From: Castellaniella sp. UBA6218
Lineage (GTDB): Bacteria; Pseudomonadota; Gammaproteobacteria; Burkholderiales; Burkholderiaceae_B
Assembly: GCA_002421865.1 (NCBI GenBank)
Contig: DISE01000036.1
Location: 1 to 64,000 of the forward strand
Direction of reading: 5' to 3'
DNA: 64,000 bases
This document shows, piece after piece, positions 46,210 to 53,850 of this stretch (position 1 is its first letter; every line of letters begins with the position of its first letter). The position numbers were made by a program, and so were the translations under genes. The notes under the pieces are model-generated. The model saw only the letters and a program-made list of their open reading frames with translations, was not told the origin of the DNA and did not search any database.

Positions 46210-46227
46210 TATCTGACTAGGCAAATA
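46210..46227. promoter_or_regulatory. MarR-type operator between marR and the EamA gene
   Basis: Same 18-bp sequence as 45599-45616, in the 45-base space between the divergent marR and EamA starts, and ending three bases before the EamA ATG. Confidence 0.7.
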
Positions 46228-46230
46228 AAA

Positions 46231-47208
46231 ATGGCGATGCCTTCCCGCGGCATGTTCTGGACTGGTTTCGTGCTTGCGGGTCTCGGGGCCGTGCTGTTTT
46301 CGGCCAAGGCGATCGTCGCCAAACTGCTGTACCTGCACGGGGTGGACGCGCTGGATGTGATCGGATTTCGCATGCTGCTGGCGTTGCCGTTCTTCGCCTG
46401 CATTGCGCTGGTCCAGATGTCCCGCGTGCGCAGGGGGCTGCTGGCGCGGCTGGACCGGCGCGACAGCCTTCGGATCGCGGTGCTGGGCTTCATCGGCTAT
46501 TACCTGTCCAGTTTTCTGGATTTCATGGGGCTGCAGTACATTTCCGCCGGATTGGAACGTCTGATCCTGTTCCTGTCGCCGACTTTCGTGTTGCTGTTCT
46601 CGGCCTGGTTCCTGCGCAAGCCGATCGCCGCGCGCCAGTGGCTGGCCATGGCTCTGGCCTATGGCGGGGTGGCGCTGGTGTTCTGGGCCGACCTGTCGAT
46701 GACGGGCGAGGACGTCGTCCTGGGCTCAGTCTGTGTGCTGGGCGCGGCGTTTTCCTATTCCATGTACCTGATCGGTTCGGGCGAACTGGTCGAGCGGGTC
46801 ACGGCCACCCGGCTGACGGCCTATGCGATGACGGTGTCGGCCGGAGTGACGATGGTGCACTTTTTCGCAGTCAAGGGACTGGCCGGGCTGGACCGGAGCC
46901 TGCCGGTCTACGGCCTGTCGCTGATTCACGCCACGGCGAACACGGTGCTGCCGACGTTCATGATCATGTGGTCGGTGGCGCGCATCGGCGCGCCGCTGAC
47001 GGCCCAGCTGGGCCTGCTGGGACCGGTGTCGATCCTGTTTCTGGCCTGGCTGTTCCTGGGTGAACCGATCACGGGATTTCAGGTGGCGGGTACGGTTCTG
47101 GTGGCGATTTCCGCCATCGTGCTTGGGCGCCGGCCGAAAGCGCCGTCAAGGTCTGCCTCGGCCCCGCAGGACTTCACGGCAGCTTTTCCGCCCAGACCGC
47201 CTCATTGA
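46231..47208 (+). CDS. EamA/DMT-family exporter
   Basis: A 325-residue protein with ten predicted membrane segments in two EamA repeats (F-S-A-K-A-I-V-A-K-L, then L-G-P-V-S-I-L-F-L-A-W-L-F-L-G-E-P-I-T-G). Polar C-terminal tail. No good ribosome site; a start at M8 (46252) is possible. Divergent from marR and sharing its operator, so it may export a related compound. Confidence 0.87.
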   Translation: MAMPSRGMFWTGFVLAGLGAVLFSAKAIVAKLLYLHGVDALDVIGFRMLLALPFFACIALVQMSRVRRGLLARLDRRDSLRIAVLGFIGYYLSSFLDFMGLQYISAGLERLILFLSPTFVLLFSAWFLRKPIAARQWLAMALAYGGVALVFWADLSMTGEDVVLGSVCVLGAAFSYSMYLIGSGELVERVTATRLTAYAMTVSAGVTMVHFFAVKGLAGLDRSLPVYGLSLIHATANTVLPTFMIMWSVARIGAPLTAQLGLLGPVSILFLAWLFLGEPITGFQVAGTVLVAISAIVLGRRPKAPSRSASAPQDFTAAFPPRPPH

Positions 47209-47530
47209 AGCCCACGGTCACGCTGCCGTCGGGCCATTCGACCACCGGCCGCTTGATGATGCTGGCCTGATCCAGCATCAGCCGGGTGGCGCTGGGTGCG
47301 TCCTGGATCCGCGCCTGCGACTCGGGGGGCAGTTTGCGCCAGGTCGCGCCCTGGCGGTTGACGAGCTTTTCCCAACCCGTTTGAGCGATCCATTGCGCCA
47401 GCCGCGCCTCGGGTACACCGGCTTTCTTGAAGTCGTGGAACAGGTAAGGGTGCTGCCGCGCATCCAGCCAGGCGCGGGCTTTCCTGACGGTGTCGCAGTT
47501 GGGGATGCCGTAGATGCGCAGAGTGTTCAT
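47174..47530 (-). CDS. ArsC/Spx-family protein (YffB type)
   Basis: A 118-residue thioredoxin-fold protein: I-Y-G-I-P-N-C-D-T-V-R-K-A-R-A-W-L, then S-I-I-K-R-P-V-V-E-W. A single N-terminal Cys (residue 12), no C-x-x-C. Homologues are called arsenate reductase-like; the YffB subfamily is not proven to reduce arsenate. It overlaps the EamA end tail to tail and the phospholipase start by four bases. Confidence 0.9.
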   Translation of the reverse strand: MNTLRIYGIPNCDTVRKARAWLDARQHPYLFHDFKKAGVPEARLAQWIAQTGWEKLVNRQGATWRKLPPESQARIQDAPSATRLMLDQASIIKRPVVEWPDGSVTVGFNEAVWAEKLP

Positions 47531-48711
47531 TTCATGCTCTCTTCGATTTCATCGCGATGCACGTCATGGGTGACGAAGCCGGCCGCGTTGTCGGGCATGG
47601 CCAGGTACCTGGGGTGGTTCAGTGTGCCGCGGATGTCGTGCAGGCCCATGGCCCAGTGTTCCCGCATCGTCGTCAGGCCAAACTGGTAGTCGCGGAAGTG
47701 CTGTTCGTAGGGTTTGTCACGGTAGATCAGATGGATGATGTTGCTGCGTTTGTCGCTGGCCAGCGCCGCAGCCTGTCTGCAGGCCGGGTCGCCGTCGCGC
47801 AGCTTGGCGGGCACTTTGTCCAGAACCTCTCGCAGCAGGCGTTGCATCTTGCGGTAGGCCTGCATCTGATCGGTCACCAACCGGGTGCGACTGGAGTAGC
47901 GGATGTCCTGGACCCGGTCGCCGACCTCGCTCAGACTGCGGGGTACCGGACCGCGCGCCGACCACAGGTCCACCTGGAACACCAGCGTGTCCCGGGCCAG
48001 ATTCTGTTCCAGGATCTGCGTCAGGGGCGTGTTGGACACCAGACCGCCGTCCCAGTAGTACTCGCCCTCGATCTCGATGGCGGGGAAGGCCGGAGGCAGG
48101 GCGCCCGAGGCCATGAAATGCTCCGGTCTCAAACGGATGTGGCGGTTGTCGAAATAGGCGAAATTGCCGGTGCGCACGTTGACGGCCCCGACCGACACGT
48201 GCAGTCCGCCGTCGTTGATGCGGTCGAAATCGCACAGGGATTCCAGCGTGTCTTTCAGCGGGCGCGTGTCGTAGTGGCCGACACAGGCGGGGTCCAGGGC
48301 GGCGGACAGGGCCGCGGGCGGGAAGCGCGGATGAAAGAAGCCTTTCTGGCCCACCATCAGGGCGCTGCCGGCGTGCACGGCACCCAGGAATTGGCGCGCC
48401 AGATCGTTGATCTGGAACAGACTGTGCTCGAACAGGGGGTTGGCCACAGGACCGACGTAGGGCTGACAGATGGTGTTCCAGAACGCGTGAAGCCGCTCGA
48501 CACGCCGTTCGGCCGGATTGCCGGCGATGATGGCGGCGTTCAGCGCGCCGATGGAGATGCCGGCCAGGTCGGTCAGCTCGATGCCCGCCTCGTGCAGGCC
48601 CTCGTAGACGCCGGCCTGGTAGGCGCCCAGCGCGCCGCCGCCCTGAAGCACCAGGGCCCGGGCTTCGTAGGCGCCTGCGGCGCTGGATGAGCGGGATTCA
48701 GTCTTGGTCAT
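47527..48711 (-). CDS. Patatin-like phospholipase (DUF3734 C-terminus)
   Basis: A 394-residue protein. Oxyanion loop G-G-G-A-L-G-A-Y-Q, nucleophile elbow G-I-S-I-G at about residue 53, and catalytic D-G-G at about 216. The last third is DUF3734-like. It should hydrolyse acyl chains of phospholipids. ATGA overlap with the downstream LysR-gene end region suggests co-transcription. Confidence 0.9.
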   Translation of the reverse strand: MTKTESRSSSAAGAYEARALVLQGGGALGAYQAGVYEGLHEAGIELTDLAGISIGALNAAIIAGNPAERRVERLHAFWNTICQPYVGPVANPLFEHSLFQINDLARQFLGAVHAGSALMVGQKGFFHPRFPPAALSAALDPACVGHYDTRPLKDTLESLCDFDRINDGGLHVSVGAVNVRTGNFAYFDNRHIRLRPEHFMASGALPPAFPAIEIEGEYYWDGGLVSNTPLTQILEQNLARDTLVFQVDLWSARGPVPRSLSEVGDRVQDIRYSSRTRLVTDQMQAYRKMQRLLREVLDKVPAKLRDGDPACRQAAALASDKRSNIIHLIYRDKPYEQHFRDYQFGLTTMREHWAMGLHDIRGTLNHPRYLAMPDNAAGFVTHDVHRDEIEESMK

Positions 48712-49619
48712 GGGGTCGCGAATCCTTGATGAGTGTTGAGGGGCCCTAGCGATTGCAGAAAAGCCTCGATCAGGGCGCCGCGGTAGCGGCTGCGGTGCAG
48801 TACGACGGACAGGCGTCGGTCCAGTTGCAGGAAGGGGGTGCGCAGCACGCGCAGCCGGCCTGTCGCCACGGCGTCCAGGGTGGCGGCGTAAGGCAGGCAG
48901 GCGATGCCCAGGCCGGCGATCACGGCTTGCTTGATGGCCTCGATCTGACCCAGTTCCAGCAGGATGCGCCCCGGGGGCAGCGCGCTCATCGCCTGTTCGG
49001 TCAGGCTGCGGGTGGCCGAACCGCGTTCGCGCAGGATCCAGCGGGCATCCGCGAAATCCCTGGGCTGCAGCCGCGCGCGTTGAGCCAGGGGGTGCGCCGG
49101 CGCCGCGCAGACAACCAGCGCGTCGTTGCGCCAGGGCCGGGTTTCCAGCTGCGCATGGTGCACGGGGCCTTCGACGCAGGCGATGTCGATGGCATGGTCG
49201 AGCAGCATGCGTGTGATGTCCCGGGTATTGTCCACGGTCAGATGCAAAGCCACCATGGGATGTTGGGCAACGATCGGGCCCAGGAGTTCCCCCACCAGAT
49301 AATTGCCAACTGTGTTGCTGGCGCCGATGCGCAGTTCACCTTCCAGCGCACCCTGGTCGTCGTGGTGGCGACGCTGCATGTCGCCCAGGCGTTCCAGGAT
49401 CTCGCGGGCCAGGGGCAGCTGTTCCGCCCCCTGGGCGTTCAGCCGGAGGCGGCCCCGTTCGCGGTCGAACAGGGTGGCGCCCAGCTGGCGTTCCAATTCG
49501 CCCAGGGCCATGCTGACGGCGGGCTGGGTCAGATGAAGCTGATCGGCCGCCTGGCGTACGCTCCCGTGCGTGGCGACCGCGACGAAGACTTCGATCTGTC
49601 GGATGCTGAGACCGAGCAT
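48708..49619 (-). CDS. LysR-family transcriptional regulator
   Basis: A 303-residue protein. N-terminal HTH: R-Q-I-E-V-F-V-A-V-A-T-H-G-S-V-R-Q-A-A-D-Q-L-H-L-T-Q-P-A-V-S. Co-inducer domain from about residue 92 (L-R-I-G-A-S-N-T-V-G-N-Y-L). The sequence is CysB/CbbR-like in style. Its ligand is not clear. It lies first in a leftward run with the phospholipase and YffB-like genes. Confidence 0.9.
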   Translation of the reverse strand: MLGLSIRQIEVFVAVATHGSVRQAADQLHLTQPAVSMALGELERQLGATLFDRERGRLRLNAQGAEQLPLAREILERLGDMQRRHHDDQGALEGELRIGASNTVGNYLVGELLGPIVAQHPMVALHLTVDNTRDITRMLLDHAIDIACVEGPVHHAQLETRPWRNDALVVCAAPAHPLAQRARLQPRDFADARWILRERGSATRSLTEQAMSALPPGRILLELGQIEAIKQAVIAGLGIACLPYAATLDAVATGRLRVLRTPFLQLDRRLSVVLHRSRYRGALIEAFLQSLGPLNTHQGFATP

Positions 49620-49668
49620 GGCGGCCGGCCTCCCGGATGGATATAAATTTTATTTATATCATGGCGAG

Positions 49669-50046
49669 TCAGGCGAACCAGGATGCCGGACTCTTGCTCA
49701 GCGCCACGCCGACGATGTAGGCGAAGATCGCCACGGCGCACAGGGCGGCGATCAGCCGCGTCCGGGGCGTGCGGCCACGCTTGATGGCGTACGTGCCCAC
49801 GCCGATGTAGGCGATCAGCAGCACGATCTTGGTCAGGATCCAGGGCTGTTCGGGGCCGATCATGGCCGCCAGGATCACCCCGCAGGTCAGCAGTACGGTG
49901 TCGACCACGTGCGGCAGAATGCGGACCAGGCGATGTTGCAGCAGGGCCGAACCGGTCACGGACCAGTACGCCCGGATGACGAACAGGATGATGCTCAGGG
50001 TGACTGCCGTGACGTGCAGGTGCTTGATGGGGAAGTAGTAATTCAT
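49669..50046 (-). CDS. SirB2-like membrane protein
   Basis: A 125-residue protein with four membrane segments, containing I-K-H-L-H-V-T-A-V-T-L-S and R-I-L-P-H-V-V-D-T-V-L-L. The pattern is that of the SirB family, whose function is still uncertain. Leftward, 49 bases upstream of the LysR gene. Confidence 0.85.
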   Translation of the reverse strand: MNYYFPIKHLHVTAVTLSIILFVIRAYWSVTGSALLQHRLVRILPHVVDTVLLTCGVILAAMIGPEQPWILTKIVLLIAYIGVGTYAIKRGRTPRTRLIAALCAVAIFAYIVGVALSKSPASWFA

Positions 50047-50157
50047 GATGTCTGATGGAATCTGTGAGCCGGTGCGGTCTGGGCGAGTGTACTGTACCCG
50101 GATGCCGGCGGAGCCGGCCGCCGGGGCTTGAGGGCGTGTTCGGCGGTTCCCTGAGGA

Positions 50158-51948
50158 TCACTCGATCGGGTTCAGGGTCCAGCCGCCGCTTTCCCCCTGC
50201 AGCGACAGTTCGAAACCATGATGCCGGCGCAGGGTGCCGCGGTGGCCCACGCTGATGATCCGGGCGTCGGGAAGCTGCTCGCGCAGCAGGCGGTACATGG
50301 CGTCTTCCAGGCCTTCGTCCATGGCGGACGTGGCCTCGTCCAGGAACGCGGCCTGCGGCCGGGCGATCAGCAGGCGGCCGAAGGCCAGACGCTGTTGCTC
50401 TCCCAGGGACAGGATGCGGCTCCAGTCATCCTCGACGTCGAGCCTGTCGCGCAGGTGGCCCAGCTGCACACGGTCAAGGATGGCCTCGTCCTGACCGGCG
50501 GGGACCGCGTCGGCGGGTTGCGGATAATGCAGGGCCTGACGCAGGGTGCCCAGGGGCAGGTAGGGTTTCTGGGCCAGGAACAAGGCGGATGTGTCGGGGC
50601 GGATGATCTCGCCCGATCCGTGGGGCCAGATGCCCGCGATCATGCGCAGCAGCGTGGTCTTGCCCGATCCTGATGGGCCGCGCACCAGCAGGGGCTGCCC
50701 GGGCGCGACCTCCAGGTTCAGGTCCTTGATCAGCGCATGGCCGTCGGGGCGGTTCACGGTCACGCCCAGCAGCGCAAGGCGGCCGCCATCCTGATGGGTA
50801 TGCGGCAGCTCCATGGCCCGGGCTTCGTCGATGGCGTCGTCGAATCCGGACAGACGCTCCAGCGTGGCGCGGTAAGTGGCAAAGCTGTCATAGATGTTGC
50901 GGAAGAAGGACAGATTGTCCTGCAGTCGGCCGAAAGCCTGGGCCGTCTGGATCAGGTCACCCAGGCTGATCTGCTTGGAGAAGAACCGCGCCGCCTGCAG
51001 AATGAAGGGAAAGACCACGGCGGTCTGGGTCACGACGAAGTTGAAACCCAGGAATTTCAGGGACCGATGAATGATGTCCCAGGCATTGCCGATCACCCGG
51101 GCGAAACCGTGGCGCAGCGTCCGGCCCTCGACCCGTTCGCCCCGGTAGAAGGCGATGCTTTCAGCATATTCACGCACGCGGACCAGGGCGTAGCGGTAGT
51201 CGGCGTTCAGTTTCTCGTTCAGGAAATTCAGCCGGATGAGCGGTTTGCCGATCCAGATTGCCAGCAGCGTGGCCAGGAATACGTAGATGAAGACCAGAAA
51301 CACCATGGCCCTGGGGATCTCATGGCCCAGCACGGTCATGGGGCCCGACAGGTTCCACAGGATCACGGTGAAGGCGATGGTCGATACGAGCGCGTTGATC
51401 AGCCCCACGGCCAGCGTCATGGAACTCTGGGCGAAGTTGGTGATGTCCTGCTGGATCCGCTGGTCCGGGTTGTCGGCCAGGTGGCTGAGTGATTGCGAAC
51501 GATAGTAGGCCTGCCTTTGCATCCAGCGGCCCAGCAACTGTTCATTGAGCCATTCACGCCAATGCACGACAAAGGCTTGCTGGACGTAGAAGTCGAACAG
51601 GGAGCGGATGACGTGCACGGCCGCCAGCAGCGAGAAAAGCAGCATGGCCGCCCAGAAGCCCGGCTCGTCCAGCGCCTGAAGCGCGCTGTACATGGTGTTG
51701 TACCAATTGGAAAACAGCACGTCCAGGCGCACTGCCGCGAGTGTCAGCAGCAGGATCAGGGCGACACCGGCCAGTGGTTTCCAGCTGCGGCGCAGGGAGA
51801 AATAGCCGGCGCTCAGACGCCGGAACTGCCGCCCCCAGCGCGTGAAGCGGGTCAGGCCCCATGCGACGGCGGCGCCGATCAGCAGGGTCAGAGCGTAAGC
51901 CTTGGCGAGCCACAGGCCGCTTTCGATCAGGACGTCTTGCCATTGCAT
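50158..51948 (-). CDS. SbmA/BacA-like ABC transporter with fused ATPase (YddA type)
   Basis: A 596-residue half transporter. Residues 1-330 carry an SbmA/BacA-type membrane domain (N-W-Y-N-T-M-Y-S-A-L-Q, D-N-P-D-Q-R-I-Q-Q-D). Residues 385-590 carry the nucleotide-binding domain: G-P-S-G-S-G-K-T-T, signature L-S-L-G-E-Q-Q-R, Walker B A-A-F-L-D-E-A-T-S-A-M-D. Homologues handle peptides or cobalamin-like substrates; the substrate here is not defined. Confidence 0.92.
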   Translation of the reverse strand: MQWQDVLIESGLWLAKAYALTLLIGAAVAWGLTRFTRWGRQFRRLSAGYFSLRRSWKPLAGVALILLLTLAAVRLDVLFSNWYNTMYSALQALDEPGFWAAMLLFSLLAAVHVIRSLFDFYVQQAFVVHWREWLNEQLLGRWMQRQAYYRSQSLSHLADNPDQRIQQDITNFAQSSMTLAVGLINALVSTIAFTVILWNLSGPMTVLGHEIPRAMVFLVFIYVFLATLLAIWIGKPLIRLNFLNEKLNADYRYALVRVREYAESIAFYRGERVEGRTLRHGFARVIGNAWDIIHRSLKFLGFNFVVTQTAVVFPFILQAARFFSKQISLGDLIQTAQAFGRLQDNLSFFRNIYDSFATYRATLERLSGFDDAIDEARAMELPHTHQDGGRLALLGVTVNRPDGHALIKDLNLEVAPGQPLLVRGPSGSGKTTLLRMIAGIWPHGSGEIIRPDTSALFLAQKPYLPLGTLRQALHYPQPADAVPAGQDEAILDRVQLGHLRDRLDVEDDWSRILSLGEQQRLAFGRLLIARPQAAFLDEATSAMDEGLEDAMYRLLREQLPDARIISVGHRGTLRRHHGFELSLQGESGGWTLNPIE

Positions 51949-52077
51949 GGGAGTGCGGTTCCTTGATGTTCGATCGGTGGCGCCCGCCGAAACGGCTGGG
52001 CGAAGGGATTGTAGTTGGAGGAGCCGGGATGCGGAATAGTTCCGGCCCGGCGGCGATGCTCCTAGGCTGGCGCGGGC

Positions 52078-53655
52078 TCAGGGCAGGGAACCGGGCTCGT
52101 GCTTCATGCCGAGGCGTCGGGCGAGTTTGTGCAGATTGCTGGGGTCGAGCCCCAGCGCGCGCGCGGCCTGGGCCCAATTGCCGCCAGTGGCGGCCAGAGC
52201 CTCGCCGATGGCGCGACGCTGGCAGATCTCGACACTGTCGCGCAGCGCCGGAATGGTTTCGATGGGCGGGGGGGGCGGCGGTGGGACAGGATCGATGGCG
52301 GAGACCCGCGAACGTTCGTCAGCCGAAGGTTCGGGCGGAGCGATGTCCAGGTCCAGCAGTTCCGGGCCGATGGTCAGCACCTGGTCGCGCGAGGCGCCGC
52401 GGCTGAGCATCTTCAGCGCGGCGCGGCTGATGACGTGCTCCAGTTCGCGGACGTTGCCGGGCCAGGGGTAGCGGCGCAGGGCGCGCTCGGCCTCGTAGGA
52501 GAGGCGCACGCCGCGCAGTCCCAGACGGGCGCGGCTGAATTCCAGGAAATGACCGGCCAGGATCAGGACATCCCGGTCGCGCTCGCGCAGCGGGGGGATC
52601 GGAATGGGATAGACCGAGAGGCGATGGTACAGGTCGGTGCGGAACAGCCCCGCCTGGGTATTCGCCTTCAGATCGCGGTTGGTGGCGGCGATGATACGCA
52701 CATCCGTCTTGATGACCTGGTCCGTGCCGAGCCGCTGGATTTCGCCATTCTGCAGCACGCGCAGCAGTTTGGCCTGCAGGCTGAGTGGCAGCTCGCCCAC
52801 CTCGTCAAGGAACAGGGTGCCGCCCTGGGCGGCCTCGAAGCGTCCGGGACGGTCGGACGTCGCTCCCGAAAAGGCGCCTTTCACGTGGCCGAACAGTTCG
52901 CTCTCGGCCAGGGATTCGGGCAGCGCCGCGCAGTTCACCTGGATCATGGGTTGCTCGCTGCGGCGCGAGTGCCGGTGCAGGCGGCGCGCGAACAGATCCT
53001 TGCCCACGCCGGTTTCGCCCAGCAGCAGGATGGGCAGGTCCGAGTCGGCCACCAGATCCAGCTCGTGGAGCAGCGACTGAATGGCCTCGCTGTGCCCCAG
53101 GATCTCGGTGGCCTCGCCGATGCGTTCCAACCCTTGCTGGGAGCTGCCCAGTTGGCGTAGCTGACGATTCTCGCGCTCCAGTTCGGTGACACGCACGGCG
53201 GCCTGCAGAATCAGGCCAAGCTGCATCAGCCGCGCGCGCGCGGCTTCGTCGAAGGCGCCGGTGGTGAGCGCATCCAGGGTCATGATGCCCCAGGGGCGGT
53301 CCTGGCGGTAGAGCGTCATGCCCATGCAGTCGTGCACCGGCAGAGGCGAGCCCTTGCGGTCGTCCAGCAAGCCATCGTAAGGGTCCGGCAGGACGCTTTC
53401 CGGGTCGAACCAGGTGGGTTCGCGGCGCGACAGGATTGTGGCGAAGCGTGGATGCTGGGCAACGACGAAGCGCCGCCCCAGGGCCTCGTGAGCCAGCCCG
53501 GCCGCAGCGACCAGGTGCAGGGTGTCGGCGGCATCCAGCATCAGCAGGCCGACAGCGTCGCAGGCGAAGGCCTCGCGGATGGCCGTGGCGGCGCGCTGCA
53601 GACGCACGCCGTCGGGCAGATCGGCGGTCAGGTCGTTGAGAAGCGTCTTTTCCAT
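52078..53655 (-). CDS. norR: NorR, NO-responsive sigma-54 activator
   Basis: A 525-residue bacterial enhancer-binding protein. An N-terminal GAF domain (residues 15-165) should hold the NO-sensing non-haem iron. The AAA+ domain (about 190-425) has Walker A G-E-T-G-V-G-K-D and the sigma-54 contact loop G-A-F-S-G-A, instead of the usual G-A-F-T-G-A. A Pro-rich linker leads to a Fis-type HTH at the end. Divergent from norB, with three binding sites between. The start is 195 bases from that of norB. Confidence 0.93.
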   Translation of the reverse strand: MEKTLLNDLTADLPDGVRLQRAATAIREAFACDAVGLLMLDAADTLHLVAAAGLAHEALGRRFVVAQHPRFATILSRREPTWFDPESVLPDPYDGLLDDRKGSPLPVHDCMGMTLYRQDRPWGIMTLDALTTGAFDEAARARLMQLGLILQAAVRVTELERENRQLRQLGSSQQGLERIGEATEILGHSEAIQSLLHELDLVADSDLPILLLGETGVGKDLFARRLHRHSRRSEQPMIQVNCAALPESLAESELFGHVKGAFSGATSDRPGRFEAAQGGTLFLDEVGELPLSLQAKLLRVLQNGEIQRLGTDQVIKTDVRIIAATNRDLKANTQAGLFRTDLYHRLSVYPIPIPPLRERDRDVLILAGHFLEFSRARLGLRGVRLSYEAERALRRYPWPGNVRELEHVISRAALKMLSRGASRDQVLTIGPELLDLDIAPPEPSADERSRVSAIDPVPPPPPPPIETIPALRDSVEICQRRAIGEALAATGGNWAQAARALGLDPSNLHKLARRLGMKHEPGSLP

Positions 53656-53657
53656 AG

Positions 53658-53714
53658 GGTGTTTTATACCATCAAACGGTATTTTTTACCTTTCCAGAAA
53701 GGGTAAAAAATACC
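53658..53714. promoter_or_regulatory. Three NorR binding sites (GGT-N7-ACC)
   Basis: GGTGTTTTATACC (53658-53670), GGTATTTTTTACC (53678-53690) and GGTAAAAAATACC (53702-53714). Three copies of GGT-N7-ACC is the known NorR enhancer layout. They lie 41 bases or more upstream of the sigma-54 promoter. Confidence 0.87.
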
Positions 53715-53754
53715 GTTTTTGATCTATATCAGTAGTTTCCCTAGGTGATGGAGT

Positions 53755-53771
53755 TGGCACGCTTATTGCTT
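53755..53771 (+). promoter_or_regulatory. Sigma-54 promoter of norB
   Basis: TGGCAC-GCTTA-TTGCTT is a near-perfect -24/-12 element (TGGCAC-N5-TTGCW). Confidence 0.88.
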
Positions 53772-53850
53772 GGTAGTGGGTGAAGCAAAACAAGTGGCGC
53801 CATCCAGGCGTCGTAACCGGAACCTCTCGTGGCTGCAGAAGGAGCGCAGA

